From an uncultured Lachnospiraceae bacterium (lineage in GTDB: Bacteria; Bacillota; Clostridia; Lachnospirales; Lachnospiraceae): DNA of 64,000 bases. Below are positions 1-8,691 of the stretch, piece after piece. Made by a program: the position numbers and the translations under genes. Under the pieces are notes generated by a model. The model was not told where the DNA came from. It saw only the letters and a list, made by a program, of their open reading frames with translations, and did no database searches. Where the stretch lies: NCBI GenBank assembly GCA_944380315.1, contig CALWHG010000002.1, positions 1-64,000 on the forward strand. Direction: 5' to 3'. Numbering within the stretch: position 1 is the first letter of the stretch; each line of letters begins with the position of its first letter.

Positions 1-160
1 CACCTATACGAGTTCCGTAAACTGATAATGCTTTTATATAGTCACTGATCTTGTTAAAATTGATCCTGCTATTTTTATCTTTTTTCAGTGAAAGCTCCAG
101 AATATATTCCTTCACTGGCTCTCTTCCATTCCTGTCCTTAAAGAATAGGATTTCATACAT
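1..160 (-). CDS. RelE/HigB-type toxin, N-terminal part (cut by left edge)
   Basis: An open frame starts with ATG at 160-158 on the minus strand and runs off the window after 53 codons. It begins MYEILFFKDRNGREPVKEYI and continues with a lysine-rich stretch and a SDYIKALSVYG segment. This matches the opening of phage Gp49-like/HigB toxins of the RelE superfamily, which are mRNA interferases that cleave ribosome-bound messages. A ribosome binding site (GGGAGAA, five bases before ATG) and a good promoter (189-217) support it. A partner antitoxin would normally follow directly downstream, outside the window. The catalytic C-terminal part is not visible, so the family call rests on the N-terminus only. 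Confidence 0.7.
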   Translation of the reverse strand, partial: MYEILFFKDRNGREPVKEYILELSLKKDKNSRINFNKISDYIKALSVYGTRIG

Positions 161-188
161 AAAACTTCTCCCTATAATAATCAATCTG

Positions 189-217
189 ATTATAACTTAT
201 AAGTTATTGAATATCAA
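189..217 (-). promoter_or_regulatory. Promoter and palindromic operator of the left-edge toxin gene
   Basis: Read leftward, TTGATA (217-212) and TATAAT (194-189) are separated by 17 bp. A perfect 16-bp palindrome, ATAACTTATAAGTTAT, at 192-207 covers the spacer and the upstream half of the -10 box. That is where a toxin-antitoxin complex would bind to repress its own promoter. The repression is an inference. Confidence 0.6.
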
Positions 218-319
218 TATCAGATTTCTAAAAAAGCTAATACTGTTATTATTTTATATTTTTACTGTCATTATTCTCCAACAATACGGACTCTTCAGAA
301 TCCATTTTCTGTTTTACGC

Positions 320-372
320 AAAAAGGAGCTGTTGCTCCATAGATGTTTACTCATCTATTTTGTAACAGCCCC
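320..372 (-). terminator. Intrinsic terminator of the xylose operon
   Basis: On the minus strand GGGGCTGTTAC pairs with a G-rich partner GCAACAGCTCC (one mismatch and one G-U) around an inner ATAGATG/CATCTAT stem. It is followed by TTTTTG. It sits 22 bp after the stop of the last operon gene. Confidence 0.8.
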
Positions 373-393
373 ATCCTTCCTATCTAAATAATG

Positions 394-1824
394 TTAAAAG
401 TCATTTATCCTGGAATCCATATCCTCATACATTCTCTTTGCATCTCCGGAATATAAGAAGCCGTCTTTGATCTGCATTAATAACGAATCCTTAAATAGTT
501 TCATATATTCTGCTTTACTTCCGTAAAGGTCCTTCATCTGTTCAGAACTAAACTTAGAAAACGTTCCACTGATTCCATCTACAGGACTATAACCATCATA
601 AGTACCAGCAGGGATATCAAGGTAAGGAGATCTAAAACCGCCTACTGCATTGCCAAATTTATCTCTTACCAGTTTTCCATCGCTGTCTCTTTCTATTGGT
701 TCTATTATATCTGGTGCTTCGCCATTTGTACTCCAAATATATAGTTTCTCAAGGAATCCATTGATATAACATGCAAGAGGGAAGAAATTCAACGTCTCTC
801 TGATTTTATCATTCATTGGCTGAGGTATCCTTCCTGCTTTTTCTATCTCTGAGTCAGCAGATAATATAGGACAATCCACATCTGTATGTGGCGAACCTGA
901 GACCTCATAATATCTACATTTATACTCATCATCACAGTTAGTCGGCAGGATACCAGAGCCTCTGTCTTTAAATAATGTCAAGTCACCTTCGCTGGATATC
1001 ATTATGAATGGCACTGAGCTTTTTACAGCACCTCTTTTCCCCATGTTTTTATCCATGCCTAACTCCTTCTGACGGAGCTCGCGTCCAAGGGGCACTCCTA
1101 CGATATTTAAATAGCTATCAAAAGTTTTCTTATCTTCTCCATTCACATATTTATCAAAGTACTGAACAAAAGTATTGATATAAGATCCACTTTGGCTCTG
1201 TCCAGTTAGACACAGATATTCGACCTTGCATCCATCAAATATTACATTTTCACCATTTCTGATATATTCCGCCACCTGCCCAAGCATATCCCATATGAGT
1301 CCCTCTTCTGTTCCTGGTATGGATCCATTTATAAATGGTGCAGGCTGAGGTACACTCTCTGAAGATCCCCAGTCCAGACTGGCATATCTTTTATAGTCAA
1401 AATTCTTTAGACTCTGAACATTTATTGGTTTTGAAGTTATTCCTATATACCCATGGCCATTTTCCATACACCATAGATATATCCTGTGCCAAAGATCCTC
1501 AATATCATAATTTTGCGTTGCATTTAGTATATCAAAATAGACTCTTCCGGAAAACTTTTCCTTCGACTTTGGTTTTCTGACTATAACTCTTGTTTTATAA
1601 TTTATATCAGAATTAAAGACCTTAAGCTCTCCGTCTTCAGCATCATATATATTGGCTTTTCCTGAAACGAAGTATTCCTCTTCAATATAATCATATTTGG
1701 TTACATCCAACGGGACTCTACTATGCATCATATCGCAAAATGGATAGCTCTCAGCTGTAATAGGGATTGGCCCTTCAACTAAAGGCATAGCATGTATAGA
1801 TGGCAAAATACTATTGCATTCCAT
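394..1824 (-). CDS. Alpha/beta hydrolase (Abhydrolase_10-like), last gene of xylose operon
   Basis: This is a 476-residue protein with no signal peptide, so it is probably cytoplasmic. A nucleophile elbow TGQSQSG places the likely catalytic serine near residue 210. A SGSPHTDVD segment near residue 310 could supply the histidine. Overall it resembles the large alpha/beta-hydrolase-domain proteins (Abhydrolase_10 type), most of which have no known substrate. It starts at ATG 1824, 20 bp after the ABC ATPase, and ends at a strong terminator, so it belongs to the xylose transport operon. An inference from context is that it removes acyl groups from imported xylose esters or xylooligosaccharides; the sequence does not prove this. 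Confidence 0.75.
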   Translation of the reverse strand: MECNSILPSIHAMPLVEGPIPITAESYPFCDMMHSRVPLDVTKYDYIEEEYFVSGKANIYDAEDGELKVFNSDINYKTRVIVRKPKSKEKFSGRVYFDILNATQNYDIEDLWHRIYLWCMENGHGYIGITSKPINVQSLKNFDYKRYASLDWGSSESVPQPAPFINGSIPGTEEGLIWDMLGQVAEYIRNGENVIFDGCKVEYLCLTGQSQSGSYINTFVQYFDKYVNGEDKKTFDSYLNIVGVPLGRELRQKELGMDKNMGKRGAVKSSVPFIMISSEGDLTLFKDRGSGILPTNCDDEYKCRYYEVSGSPHTDVDCPILSADSEIEKAGRIPQPMNDKIRETLNFFPLACYINGFLEKLYIWSTNGEAPDIIEPIERDSDGKLVRDKFGNAVGGFRSPYLDIPAGTYDGYSPVDGISGTFSKFSSEQMKDLYGSKAEYMKLFKDSLLMQIKDGFLYSGDAKRMYEDMDSRINDF

Positions 1825-1843
1825 GATCTTACTCCCTTCTAGC

Positions 1844-3358
1844 TCACATGATCGCAGCTTTCATTACCGCAGTATCAGATATCTCTTCCTTTGACAACTC
1901 ACCAGTTATTCTTCCATTGCTGATCACAAGACACCTATCACTCATATTTACCAATTCCGGCATATCCGAACTTACCATGATGATAGAGATTCCACTTTGC
2001 GTCAGTTCATTCATCAGCTTATATATCTCAGCTTTTGCTCCAACATCTATTCCTCTTGTAGGTTCATCTATCAGCAATATATCCGGTTTTTTCAATAGCC
2101 ATTTTGATATAACTACCTTCTGCTGATTTCCTCCCGAAAGAGAAACCACCTTTGTATTGATTGAGGGGGCTTTAATATGGAGCTGATCATATAGTTCCTG
2201 CGCCCTAGATTCTTCCACTTTATTGTCAACAAATACCTTTCCTGGCAGATCGTTTAAGCTCGCAAGAACTATGTTATCCTTTATACTCAGCATCCATATT
2301 ATTCCATTTTGTTTCCTCTCTTCGGTTACAAACCCAATTCCCACTTCCATCGCATCTGCCGGAGAATTGATAGTAACCTCTCTTCCTTTTACGAAGACTT
2401 TTTTACTTACTCCCTTTTTTATCTGTCCAAATATCGCACCTAATATCTCACTTCTTCCTGCGCCTACCAGACCCCCGATGCCCAAAATCTCTCCTTTATA
2501 CAGTTTGAATGAAACATGATCTACGATATTTCTATTCTTGATGGTCGGATGGGGAACTACTATATCTTCCACTCTGAAAACCTCTTCTCCTATCTCCACA
2601 CTTTCCTTTGGATAAAGGTTTACGACCTTCCGTCCGATCATTTCTTCGATAAGCTCATCTTCTCTGACTTCATTTATCAAATGAGTCCCAACGACTTCTC
2701 CATCTCTCATAACCATTACTCTATCGCATATACGATATATCTCTTCAAGCTTATGAGAAATATAAATACACGAAACGCCTTTATCCCTCAGCTCATTAAG
2801 TATCCTCATAAGGATATCTACCTCATTGTTCGTCAATGCTCCAGTCGGTTCATCAAGCACCAACACCTTGGGATTTTTAGCGTAAGCCCTTAATAGCGAG
2901 ACCATAGCCATCTGTCCACTATTCAAATTGTGCGCTATCTCTTTAGGGTATATATCAGTCAATCCTGCATAATCCAGCAACTCCTGAGTATCTTTAAATA
3001 GCTTTTTAAAATCAACAAATTTACCCTCTCCAGGAATATTATTTATAAAGATATTTTCTGCCACTGTACACATCATAAGCATATTGATCTCCTGGTAAAC
3101 CATTTCGATCCCATAAGACTGTGCTGTAGCAACAGAATCAAACCTTACCTCTTTACCATTTATAAGGATATCTCCTTCATATTGGTTCGCAGAAAAACTT
3201 CCACTTAAAACTTTCATCAATGTTGATTTTCCCGCACCATTTTCACCACAGATTCCAAGTATCTCGCCTTTCTTAAGATCCAGATTGACATTTGATAAAG
3301 CTTTTACTCCTGGAAATGTTTTTGTCACATTCCTCATTTCCAAAATACTTTCACTCAT
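1844..3358 (-). CDS. Sugar ABC importer ATPase, double nucleotide-binding domain (XylG/MglA type)
   Basis: The protein couples ATP hydrolysis to import of a monosaccharide, probably xylose. Two ATPase halves are visible. The first has Walker A GENGAGKST, a diverged signature LNSGQMAM and Walker B VLVLDEPTGAL. The second has a degenerate Walker A (GGLVGAGRSE, as is usual in this family), signature LSGGNQQKV and Walker B ILLIDEPTRGID. The length of about 504 residues is typical. ATG at 3358 is preferred because GAGG lies 9 bases upstream and just overlaps the end of the permease gene; the frame is open nine codons further up without a ribosome site. It works with the permease and binding protein directly upstream. 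Confidence 0.92.
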   Translation of the reverse strand: MSESILEMRNVTKTFPGVKALSNVNLDLKKGEILGICGENGAGKSTLMKVLSGSFSANQYEGDILINGKEVRFDSVATAQSYGIEMVYQEINMLMMCTVAENIFINNIPGEGKFVDFKKLFKDTQELLDYAGLTDIYPKEIAHNLNSGQMAMVSLLRAYAKNPKVLVLDEPTGALTNNEVDILMRILNELRDKGVSCIYISHKLEEIYRICDRVMVMRDGEVVGTHLINEVREDELIEEMIGRKVVNLYPKESVEIGEEVFRVEDIVVPHPTIKNRNIVDHVSFKLYKGEILGIGGLVGAGRSEILGAIFGQIKKGVSKKVFVKGREVTINSPADAMEVGIGFVTEERKQNGIIWMLSIKDNIVLASLNDLPGKVFVDNKVEESRAQELYDQLHIKAPSINTKVVSLSGGNQQKVVISKWLLKKPDILLIDEPTRGIDVGAKAEIYKLMNELTQSGISIIMVSSDMPELVNMSDRCLVISNGRITGELSKEEISDTAVMKAAIM

Positions 3359-3368
3359 CTTTTTATCC

Positions 3369-4358
3369 TCACGCATTCTTCTCACTTGTCTTCTGACGAT
3401 ATTTATCCAATACGATCGAAAGTAAAAGAATTATTCCAAATATCAGATTCTGCCAATAGCTTGAGACTCTCATAAGGACCAGCCCATTCGTGATAACTGC
3501 CAGGAGCAGACATCCTATCGCTGTTCCCCATATTGAACCACTACCACCAAATGTACTTGTTCCCCCTATTATTACAGAAGCCATTATAGTAAGTTCAGTT
3601 CCTGATCCAACTGCAGGCAAAGCACTTGCAAATCTTGAAGCCATAAGTACACCAGCTAAAGCTGCAAACACTGAAACCAAAACGTGCATTCCCATCTTTA
3701 TCCTAGTTACATTTATTCCTGCAAGATATGCTGTTTCTGAATTTCCGCCTGCCGCTATCAGTCTTCTTCCAAATTTTGACTTAGTTAAAATAATATGAAA
3801 GATAACTCCTAATACAACAGCGATAATTATAGTAAAATATAACTTGTCAAATATAGCTCCTTGTCCAATCTCCTTAAATGACTGAGGAAATCCTGTAATA
3901 GCCATTCCTTCAGTAAGGACATTGATCAGACCATTGATAGCATATTGTATGCCCAAAGTTACGATAAACGGAGGAAGATCAAGGCCAATAACGAAAAATG
4001 CCTTTATCAGACCTACAACAGCTCCAGATAAAATTCCCAGGAGTATTGCTACAGGCACTGGAATTCCAGCCACTAAAGCAAATCCCGTAACGACACCGCC
4101 AAAGCTTGTTACTGCACCTATAGAAAGGTCCATACCCCCTGTGATCATCAAAAATGTTAAAGCGATTGCTACTATGAAAGAATAGGTAGCTGTTCTTAAT
4201 ACATCAAGTAGATTTCCGATAGCCAAGAACTTAATATTGACCGAACTTATTACTATTACCATTATTATAAGCGGAATGATGGTTCCAACCTCTCTTCTGC
4301 TCATAATCACTGACCATGCTTTTTTTACAAAAGAAGCATTTTTCTGTTTTCCATTCAT
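3369..4358 (-). CDS. Sugar ABC importer permease (XylH/RbsC type)
   Basis: This integral membrane protein of about 329 residues has roughly eight to ten hydrophobic segments and the family motif region GGMDLSIGAVTSFGG in its first third. GTSTFGGSGSIWGTAIG near the C-terminus is also typical of BPD_transp_2 monosaccharide permeases. ATG at 4358 has AAGGAG 9 bases upstream. The frame extends to 4406, but that part lies inside the intergenic stem-loop and has no ribosome site. It forms the channel of the importer encoded by this operon. Base composition is AT-richer than xylA and xylB in the same operon. Confidence 0.92.
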   Translation of the reverse strand: MNGKQKNASFVKKAWSVIMSRREVGTIIPLIIMVIVISSVNIKFLAIGNLLDVLRTATYSFIVAIALTFLMITGGMDLSIGAVTSFGGVVTGFALVAGIPVPVAILLGILSGAVVGLIKAFFVIGLDLPPFIVTLGIQYAINGLINVLTEGMAITGFPQSFKEIGQGAIFDKLYFTIIIAVVLGVIFHIILTKSKFGRRLIAAGGNSETAYLAGINVTRIKMGMHVLVSVFAALAGVLMASRFASALPAVGSGTELTIMASVIIGGTSTFGGSGSIWGTAIGCLLLAVITNGLVLMRVSSYWQNLIFGIILLLSIVLDKYRQKTSEKNA

Positions 4359-4394
4359 ATACGCCCACTCCTTATACAAACGATTCTTAAAAGT

Positions 4395-4437
4395 GGGCTG
4401 TTGCAACAGGCAGGAACATCTGCCGAAGCAACAGCCC
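4395..4437 (-). promoter_or_regulatory. Stem-loop between binding-protein and permease genes
   Basis: GGGCTGTTGC and GCAACAGCCC form a perfect 10-bp outer stem, with an inner GGCAG/CTGCC stem. No T-run follows in the direction of transcription. A partial terminator or 3' protecting hairpin that favours the binding-protein message is the likely role. Confidence 0.7.
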
Positions 4438-4457
4438 TCTCATTGGTTTAGTCAAGC

Positions 4458-5472
4458 TTATTCAGCAAGTCCTCTTTCTTTAAGAAGCTCAAGATGCTCA
4501 GCGCAATCCTCAGGATATATTATTATTGTACCTGAATCATTGTCGTAATCGATCTCTTCGCCATTAAGTACCTTTTGTGCTAAGAAGCAAGCTTCATTTC
4601 CCATCTTATAGAAATCCTGTGCTATCGTGCAGTTCAATGCACCTGATTCAACAAAGTCTAATATCTCTGGTGAATCATCAACACCTATAGCTATCAGCTT
4701 ATCCTGAAGATTCTCGCCTTCAATATAATTTGCTATTCCAGGACTTCCATATCCATCCATAGAAACTATAACATTTAGCTCCGGATATGCTGCCAGGTAT
4801 GCAGCGACCTTATCTGATGCCACCTGTGCATTTGAATTACATTCATCCTGAATAAACTGCGCATCAGGATAAACTTTCTTTATTTCCTCACACATCGTAG
4901 CATACTGCTCATTCTGTGTAGTAGAGCTAAGCCTTGTCTGTATATATGCGAGAGTTATATTTTCAAGTCCTTTTTTCTCAGCTTCCTCCAATACAACTGA
5001 AGCCTGTGCCTGTCCCATTCCTACAGGGTCTGTTCCTATCCACGCATCAGATAACTCTTCTCCAACTTTTGTATTTGTTGTAATAACTGCTATCCCCTGT
5101 TCCCTCGCTCTGGAAAGAACATCTGATGCCATTTCCTTATCTGATATACAAGCAATAATTACATCCGCTTCATCAGTTACTGCTGTTTCCAGTAAGTTAA
5201 TTACCTGCTGCTGATCATTTGCTGTCGTAGGAGCGCAAAACTGTCCATCCCATCCAAGTTCACTGCACGCATCATTAAATCCTACTTCCGCAGCTCCCCA
5301 AGCTACACCTCCACTAACTATGGTAACAAAATATGCCCTTACCGGATCTTCCTGCTGCTCTGAACTTTCTGCTACAGCAGCCTCTTCCTGGGTTTCACCC
5401 CCCCCCACATGCGCTTAATAATACTGATATAGCAAGAAGCATCGCTAATATAGTAGATAATCTTTTTTTCAT
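4458..5472 (-). CDS. Sugar-binding lipoprotein of the xylose ABC importer, frameshifted in the signal peptide
   Basis: The body is a type-1 periplasmic-binding-protein fold (Peripla_BP_4 class) that captures a sugar for the importer, with segments VIACISDKEMASDV and WIGTDPVGMGQAQASV. An ATG at 5472, with GGAGG upstream, opens a classic lipoprotein signal: MKKRLSTILAMLLAISVL, then LSAC. Right after the lipobox cysteine comes a run of nine G (5398-5406). With nine G this frame stops at TGA two codons later; with eight G it reads CGGGETQEE and joins the body exactly. The body alone is open only from a GTG at 5408. The gene is therefore either hit by a homopolymer sequencing error or truly disrupted or phase-variable. 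Confidence 0.85.
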
Positions 5473-5491
5473 AACAACCTCCAATAATCAA

Positions 5492-5600
5492 TTATGTTTC
5501 AGCTTGTTTTTCCCGCGTATATGAAAGTTGATATTGGAATTTGCTAAGGTTTTTCAAAATATTTTAATCCTCCTCCCTTCTTTCTTAATTTCCTTAGCAA
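5492..5600 (-). promoter_or_regulatory. Leader region with inverted repeat and possible 21-residue peptide, upstream of binding-protein gene
   Basis: Between xylB and the binding-protein gene, TTGCTAAGG and CCTTAGCAA (5592-5600 and 5541-5549) form a 9-bp inverted repeat enclosing a strong GGAGGAGG. Eleven bases after it, a TTG at 5557 opens 21 codons (MKNLSKFQYQLSYTREKQAE, then T and stop at 5492). The stem would enclose the ribosome site of this mini-frame. It may be a leader peptide or a remnant; nothing known matches. Confidence 0.3.
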
Positions 5601-5622
5601 GTCCAAATCAAAAATAAGAAGT

Positions 5623-7092
5623 TCAATTGTGATCATTGAATAATAGTTTCAATGCGGGATATATTTTTTTCCACTTTTTATATTTATGATCATACATATT
5701 TGCTAATCCCATATCAGGATCAATGATTCCTTTTACAGATACTATGCTCTCACATGCTTCCTTCACGCTTCCGAACCTTCCACAAGCGACCATGGCAAGC
5801 ATGGCGCCTCCCATGGAGGGTCCTTCCTCGCATGCAGGTATGGTCAGCCTTATGTTGAGCACATTGGCAAGTATCTTCAGCCAGAGCCTGTTCTTGGCTC
5901 CTCCGCCGCATACCATGCTGCTCTTCACATCCAGTCCAAGCTTTCGGGCTACCTCGAGGCAGTCTCTGAGTCCAAAGCTTACTCCCTCAAATATGGCCTG
6001 AAGCATGTCCTTCCTGTCACTCTCAGGAGTCAATCCAAGAAATACACCCCTTGCATTGACGTCATTTAACGGCGACCTTTCTCCCATCAGGTAGGGCAGG
6101 AAATACACATCGTTCCTTCCAAGTCTCTGCTCCATGCCTTCACATTCGGCATCAAAGTCCTTTGACTCTATCACCTTGTCCATCCACCACCCTGCGCATG
6201 ATGCGGCAGAAAGCATACACCCCATAAGATGATATCCGCCGTCCGCATGGTCAAATGAATGAAGGGCATTGAAGCTGTCTACTCTGAAGCTGCTCCCTGA
6301 TATAAATATGGTGCCCGATGTTCCAAGAGATATGTTGCACGCACCCTCTCCTACAGTACCGGTCCCGACTGCCGCAGCCGCATTGTCTCCTGCACCTGCT
6401 GCCACTGTCACGTCCTTTACCCCAAACTCTGACTCGTACCGAGGAAGCAGTGTCCCCACCTTTTCATAGCTTTCATAAAGCCCGGGGAGCATGTCTTCAC
6501 TGATGCCGCATATATCACACATCTCTTTGGACCAGCATCTGTGCTCCACATCAAGGAGCAGCATGCCGGAAGCATCAGAATAGTCTGTTGCATGTATCCC
6601 TGTCAGCCTGTATACCAGATAATCCTTTGGAAGCATTATCTTTTTGATGCGCTTATAGCTTTCCGGCTCATTGTTCCTGAGCCAGAGGATCTTAGGAGCG
6701 GTAAACCCGGCAAAGGCTATATTGGCCGTATACCTGGAAAGCTTATCCCTGCCTATCTCTTCATTAAGATACTCAGTCTCCTTTTCCGTACGCCCATCAT
6801 TCCAGAGTATAGCCCTGCGGATCACTTTATCATCTGCATCCAGTATGACAAGTCCATGCATCTGTCCGCCAAAGCCTATACCCCTGACGGCTTTGCTATC
6901 CTGCCCCTTAAGGAGCTCCTTGATTCCGGATTTGAAGGCAGTGATCCAGTCCTCTGGATCCTGCTCGCTCCATCCCGGATTGGGATAGTAGACCGGATAG
7001 CTTTTGGAGACTGATGCAAGTATGCTTCCATCCTCATCCATGAGTAGAAGCTTCAGTGATGATGTGCCGAGATCCGCTCCTATATATGACAT
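5623..7092 (-). CDS. xylB: Xylulokinase
   Basis: It phosphorylates D-xylulose to D-xylulose 5-phosphate in the cytoplasm, the second step of xylose catabolism. The 489-residue FGGY-family kinase has the N-terminal phosphate-binding motif DLGTSS, then GWSEQDPEDW and GFGGQMHGLVILD (sugar-binding region). The second domain has AAGAGDNAAAAVGTG and the ATP-site motif CGGGAKNRLW near residue 400. The length is typical. It starts 13 bp after the xylA stop and is co-transcribed with it. Its base composition matches xylA rather than the AT-richer transporter genes that follow. Confidence 0.96.
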   Translation of the reverse strand: MSYIGADLGTSSLKLLLMDEDGSILASVSKSYPVYYPNPGWSEQDPEDWITAFKSGIKELLKGQDSKAVRGIGFGGQMHGLVILDADDKVIRRAILWNDGRTEKETEYLNEEIGRDKLSRYTANIAFAGFTAPKILWLRNNEPESYKRIKKIMLPKDYLVYRLTGIHATDYSDASGMLLLDVEHRCWSKEMCDICGISEDMLPGLYESYEKVGTLLPRYESEFGVKDVTVAAGAGDNAAAAVGTGTVGEGACNISLGTSGTIFISGSSFRVDSFNALHSFDHADGGYHLMGCMLSAASCAGWWMDKVIESKDFDAECEGMEQRLGRNDVYFLPYLMGERSPLNDVNARGVFLGLTPESDRKDMLQAIFEGVSFGLRDCLEVARKLGLDVKSSMVCGGGAKNRLWLKILANVLNIRLTIPACEEGPSMGGAMLAMVACGRFGSVKEACESIVSVKGIIDPDMGLANMYDHKYKKWKKIYPALKLLFNDHN

Positions 7093-7105
7093 ACCTTCCT
7101 CCTGA

Positions 7106-8422
7106 TTACTTAAACATCACGCTGTTGAAAACGCTCTCAAGGTATTCCTGTCTTCCGCTTCCGGGAAGTGCAGGTGTGCCAAGCTTAGATGCATACTCTG
7201 CAAGCTCCTTGAGATCAGTCTTTCCATCTCTGATCTTCTTTCCTATGCCTTCACTGTAGCTCTTGTAGCGCTCCTTTATAAACTCGTCTATCCTTCCATC
7301 CTCTATGATCTCTGCTGCTTTTATAAGGCCAAGCGCAAAGCTATCCATGCCAAGGATATATCCATAGAACATATCTTCCATGGTATAGCTGGGCCTGCGA
7401 TTCTTGGCATCAAAGTTGAAGCCTCCAGTAACTCCACCGGCCTTCAGCACCTCATACATTGCAAGGGTAGTCTCATATACATTGAAGGGGAACTCATCCG
7501 TATCCCATCCAAGGAGATAATCTCCCTGGTTTGCATCTATACTTCCCAGCATACCATTGATAGCTGCGATCCTGAGATCATGCTGGAACGTATGTCCTGC
7601 AAGAGTAGCATGGTTTGCTTCTATGTTGAGCTTGAAATCCTTGTCAAGGCCATACTGCCTAAGGAATCCGATAGCTGTAGCTGCATCGAAATCGTACTGA
7701 TGCTTCATGGGCTCCTTCGGCTTGGGCTCGATGTAGAAATCACCTGTAAAGCCTATGCTGCGGCCATAATCAACAGCCATGTGCATGAGCTTGGCTATAT
7801 TTTCCTGCTCCAGCTTCACATCAGTATTGAGAAGGGTCTCATAGCCCTCTCTGCCGCCCCAGAATACATAGCCTCTGCCACCAAGCTTTACGGTCAGGTC
7901 CAGAGCCTTCTTGACCTGAGCTGCTGCAAAGCAGAACACGTCTGCTGAATTGGAACTGCCGGCACCATTCATGAAGCGGGGATTGTTGAACATGTTTGCA
8001 GTTCCCCAGAGGTCCTTGATACCTGTCTCCTTTGACTTCTCAAGGATATGATCACTGATCTCATCCAGGTTCTTCTGCCACTTGTTGATGTCCTGATCCT
8101 CAGGTGCTATATCCACATCGTGGAAGCAGAAATACTCGATACCCAACTTCTGCATGAACTCAAAGCCGGCATCTACCTTCTTATGAGCATGCTCCATGGT
8201 GCCAAGGGCTGATCCAAAGCTCTTGTCAGCCGTGCCGGTTCCGAACATGTCGGTACCGTTTGCACAAAGGTTGTGCCACCATGCCATGGCAAAGGGCAGG
8301 TGCTCACTCATCTTCTTTCCAAGGATCACCCTATCTGCATCATAGTACTTGAATGCAAGGGGATTTTTGGACTCGGGTCCCTCATAGCTTACCTTGGGGA
8401 TGCCCTTGAATATCTCGCTCAT
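7106..8422 (-). CDS. xylA: Xylose isomerase
   Basis: It converts D-xylose to D-xylulose using two divalent metal ions. ATG at 8422 is chosen because AGGAGG lies nine bases upstream and the encoded [10 protein letters not shown] opening matches class II xylose isomerases; the frame is open 23 codons further up. The 438-residue product has the catalytic-base region [11 protein letters not shown] (His 101), the metal-ligand motif [14 protein letters not shown] and [12 protein letters not shown]. It is the first gene of the leftward xylose operon, divergent from a LacI-type regulator with candidate operators between them. Confidence 0.97.
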   Translation of the reverse strand: MSEIFKGIPKVSYEGPESKNPLAFKYYDADRVILGKKMSEHLPFAMAWWHNLCANGTDMFGTGTADKSFGSALGTMEHAHKKVDAGFEFMQKLGIEYFCFHDVDIAPEDQDINKWQKNLDEISDHILEKSKETGIKDLWGTANMFNNPRFMNGAGSSNSADVFCFAAAQVKKALDLTVKLGGRGYVFWGGREGYETLLNTDVKLEQENIAKLMHMAVDYGRSIGFTGDFYIEPKPKEPMKHQYDFDAATAIGFLRQYGLDKDFKLNIEANHATLAGHTFQHDLRIAAINGMLGSIDANQGDYLLGWDTDEFPFNVYETTLAMYEVLKAGGVTGGFNFDAKNRRPSYTMEDMFYGYILGMDSFALGLIKAAEIIEDGRIDEFIKERYKSYSEGIGKKIRDGKTDLKELAEYASKLGTPALPGSGRQEYLESVFNSVMFK

Positions 8423-8458
8423 ATCATTTGACCTCCTATTTAGATTTAAAAGAGTTCC

Positions 8459-8470
8459 GTGCTCGTGTAC
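8459..8470. promoter_or_regulatory. Candidate regulator operator, xylA-proximal copy
   Basis: GTGCTCGTGTAC matches the perfect palindrome at 8592-8603 at 10 of 12 positions. It lies in the xylA 5' leader, where a bound repressor would block transcription. A possible -10 (TATACT, 8515-8510) is just upstream, but I see no convincing -35. Confidence 0.4.
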
Positions 8471-8591
8471 GTTAATTCGTTTATATCTCATATACCTGTT
8501 TTTTGCAATAGTATAATTGCATTTTCTACAGTTTTACTATATTTATATCTTATTATTTGTGTATTTTCACTAATATCTTTTTGATATGTTA

Positions 8592-8603
8592 GTGCACGTG
8601 CAC
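8592..8603. promoter_or_regulatory. Candidate regulator operator, palindrome GTGCACGTGCAC
   Basis: This is a perfect 12-bp palindrome between the divergent xylA and LacI-type regulator genes, 89 bp before the regulator start. Together with the related copy at 8459 it could allow DNA looping or dual control. Confidence 0.45.
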
Positions 8604-8691
8604 GAAGAGAAATATCTTTCATTTTTCCCTTCTTTTTTCTCATGTCCTATGCTATGATAAATTTAATATAATGGGGGTTAAATAAGGTAAT

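Noticed and set aside
51..365. Rightward 104-residue frame at the left end
   Set aside because: No ribosome site; it overlaps the toxin gene, its promoter and the operon terminator on the other strand, and its low-complexity Leu/Ile content is what AT-rich DNA gives by chance.
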